From: Phalacrocorax aristotelis
Lineage: Eukaryota > Chordata > Aves > Suliformes > Phalacrocoracidae
DNA: 64,000 bases
Direction of reading: 5' to 3'
Assembly (NCBI RefSeq): GCF_949628215.1
Contig: NC_134283.1
Coordinates: forward strand, 11,841,638 to 11,905,637
Below are positions 63,124-64,000 of the stretch, in pieces. The translations under genes and the position numbers were made by a program. Under the pieces are notes generated by a model, which made no database searches, had not been told where the DNA came from, and was given only the letters and a program-made list of their open reading frames with translations. Within the stretch, counting starts at the first letter, position 1; each line of letters opens with the position of its first letter.

Positions 63124-64000
63124 GTAAGATGTATTTTTTAACTGTGTTCCAATGTATCTGAGTACTTCATGTAATGTAACTGTCTGAAAAGCTGGAATGC
63201 TCTCTCATTTTAATCAGAGTCCACCAAATCATTTGGTGTGAATTGTAGTGATATGTACATACAGTGATACAGAACGTGATCAGTTGGTATTGGTCATATG
63301 GTATAAAATGATCCACCACCATTTGGTAGAGAATACCTTTAGAATTGGAACCCACGGATCTCATGGTATCCATGAAAGGAAGCTGAATCATAAAGAAAAA
63401 TAGAAATCTTGTGTTAAGACCAAACCAGTTAAATAGTAAAGCAGGCTTTTTCAAGTTGCTTTACCAGTTTGCAGCCACCTTAGCTAATGCAGCTTTTTGA
63501 GTGGCAGAAGATAGTTTAGCCTCTTTGATACATTTTTTTGATGTGAACTGACAGACTGGAGAATGTGATTTTAATTCAGTTCTGTGAGTATGCCATAACA
63601 TCTCTCTTTCTATCCACATTGGTAGTAAATATTGCTCAGTGCCATAGTAATGGAGGAATTGATTTATTTATGTGTTCATTTCTTTTCTCAGTCTTAATTG
63701 TATTTATACCCTCTAACAAACTGTAAATTTTTTTTTTGTTGTCTACATTGTCTGAGAACATTGGATTCCTTCTAATTTAATATTTTGAGCTCAGGTTGCT
63801 TCACTTCTAATTGAAGCCATCACTTATATTTTAATGCTAATTTTGGGAAAAGGAAAACCATTGCAACCAATCCCATATGCTGAACTGTGCCAGACCATAT
63901 GGTAGGGCATGGCTGCTGTCTTCTCAGAGATTTTATATGAATATCACTGTCTTAGACCTGCATGGGAACTGAAATTGTTTGTGATAGCATAAAAATGTGA
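63124..64000 (+). other. PEPD: PEPD intron 3, partial
   Basis: This is the start of the third PEPD intron, opening GTAAGATG and running to the edge of the window. No further exon of the gene can be recognised before 64000. The stretch is AT-rich with short T runs and has no clear repeat. Confidence 0.9.

Overview
The window looks like nuclear DNA from a bird (another sauropsid is possible). It has long, repeat-poor, AT-leaning non-coding stretches, vertebrate-type GT-AG introns, two sharp CpG islands, and one eroded CR1-type LINE. I saw no mammalian Alu, L1 or B1 elements and no bacterial-style gene packing. Species cannot be determined from the sequence alone.

The only protein-coding gene I can support is the 5' part of PEPD (peptidase D, prolidase) on the + strand. 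Its first three coding exons are at 56118-56134, 61512-61695 and 62996-63123. They join in frame into the first 109 codons of the conserved N-terminal domain, and the gene runs off the right edge inside intron 3. A CpG island at about 55790-56540 surrounds exon 1 and is the promoter region.

A second strong CpG island lies at about 1580-2790, with a (CCG)15 run and a (GGCTC)7 run inside it. No coding exon is recognisable there. In human, CHST8 lies upstream of PEPD in divergent orientation (general knowledge of 19q13.11), so this island could be the promoter and non-coding first exon of CHST8 on the - strand. That assignment rests on inferred synteny, and the gene identity is not proven by the sequence. 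To its left (about 120-560) is a dense cluster of homeodomain-type motifs, including an 18-bp palindrome made of two facing PBX-HOX composite sites. This looks like an enhancer or conserved non-coding element.

The roughly 53 kb between the two islands holds no gene I can support. It contains one ancient - strand CR1 LINE (about 28700-29660), a possible second one (about 44280-44420), short microsatellites, A/T-rich low-complexity tracts of a recurring type, a few short perfect inverted repeats, and several AT-rich stretches that read like conserved regulatory elements. I found no rRNA, tRNA, CRISPR or recent transposon, and no evidence for a new multi-gene system. The most useful leads are the motif cluster at 149-185, the unassigned CpG island, and the in-frame upstream ATG of PEPD.
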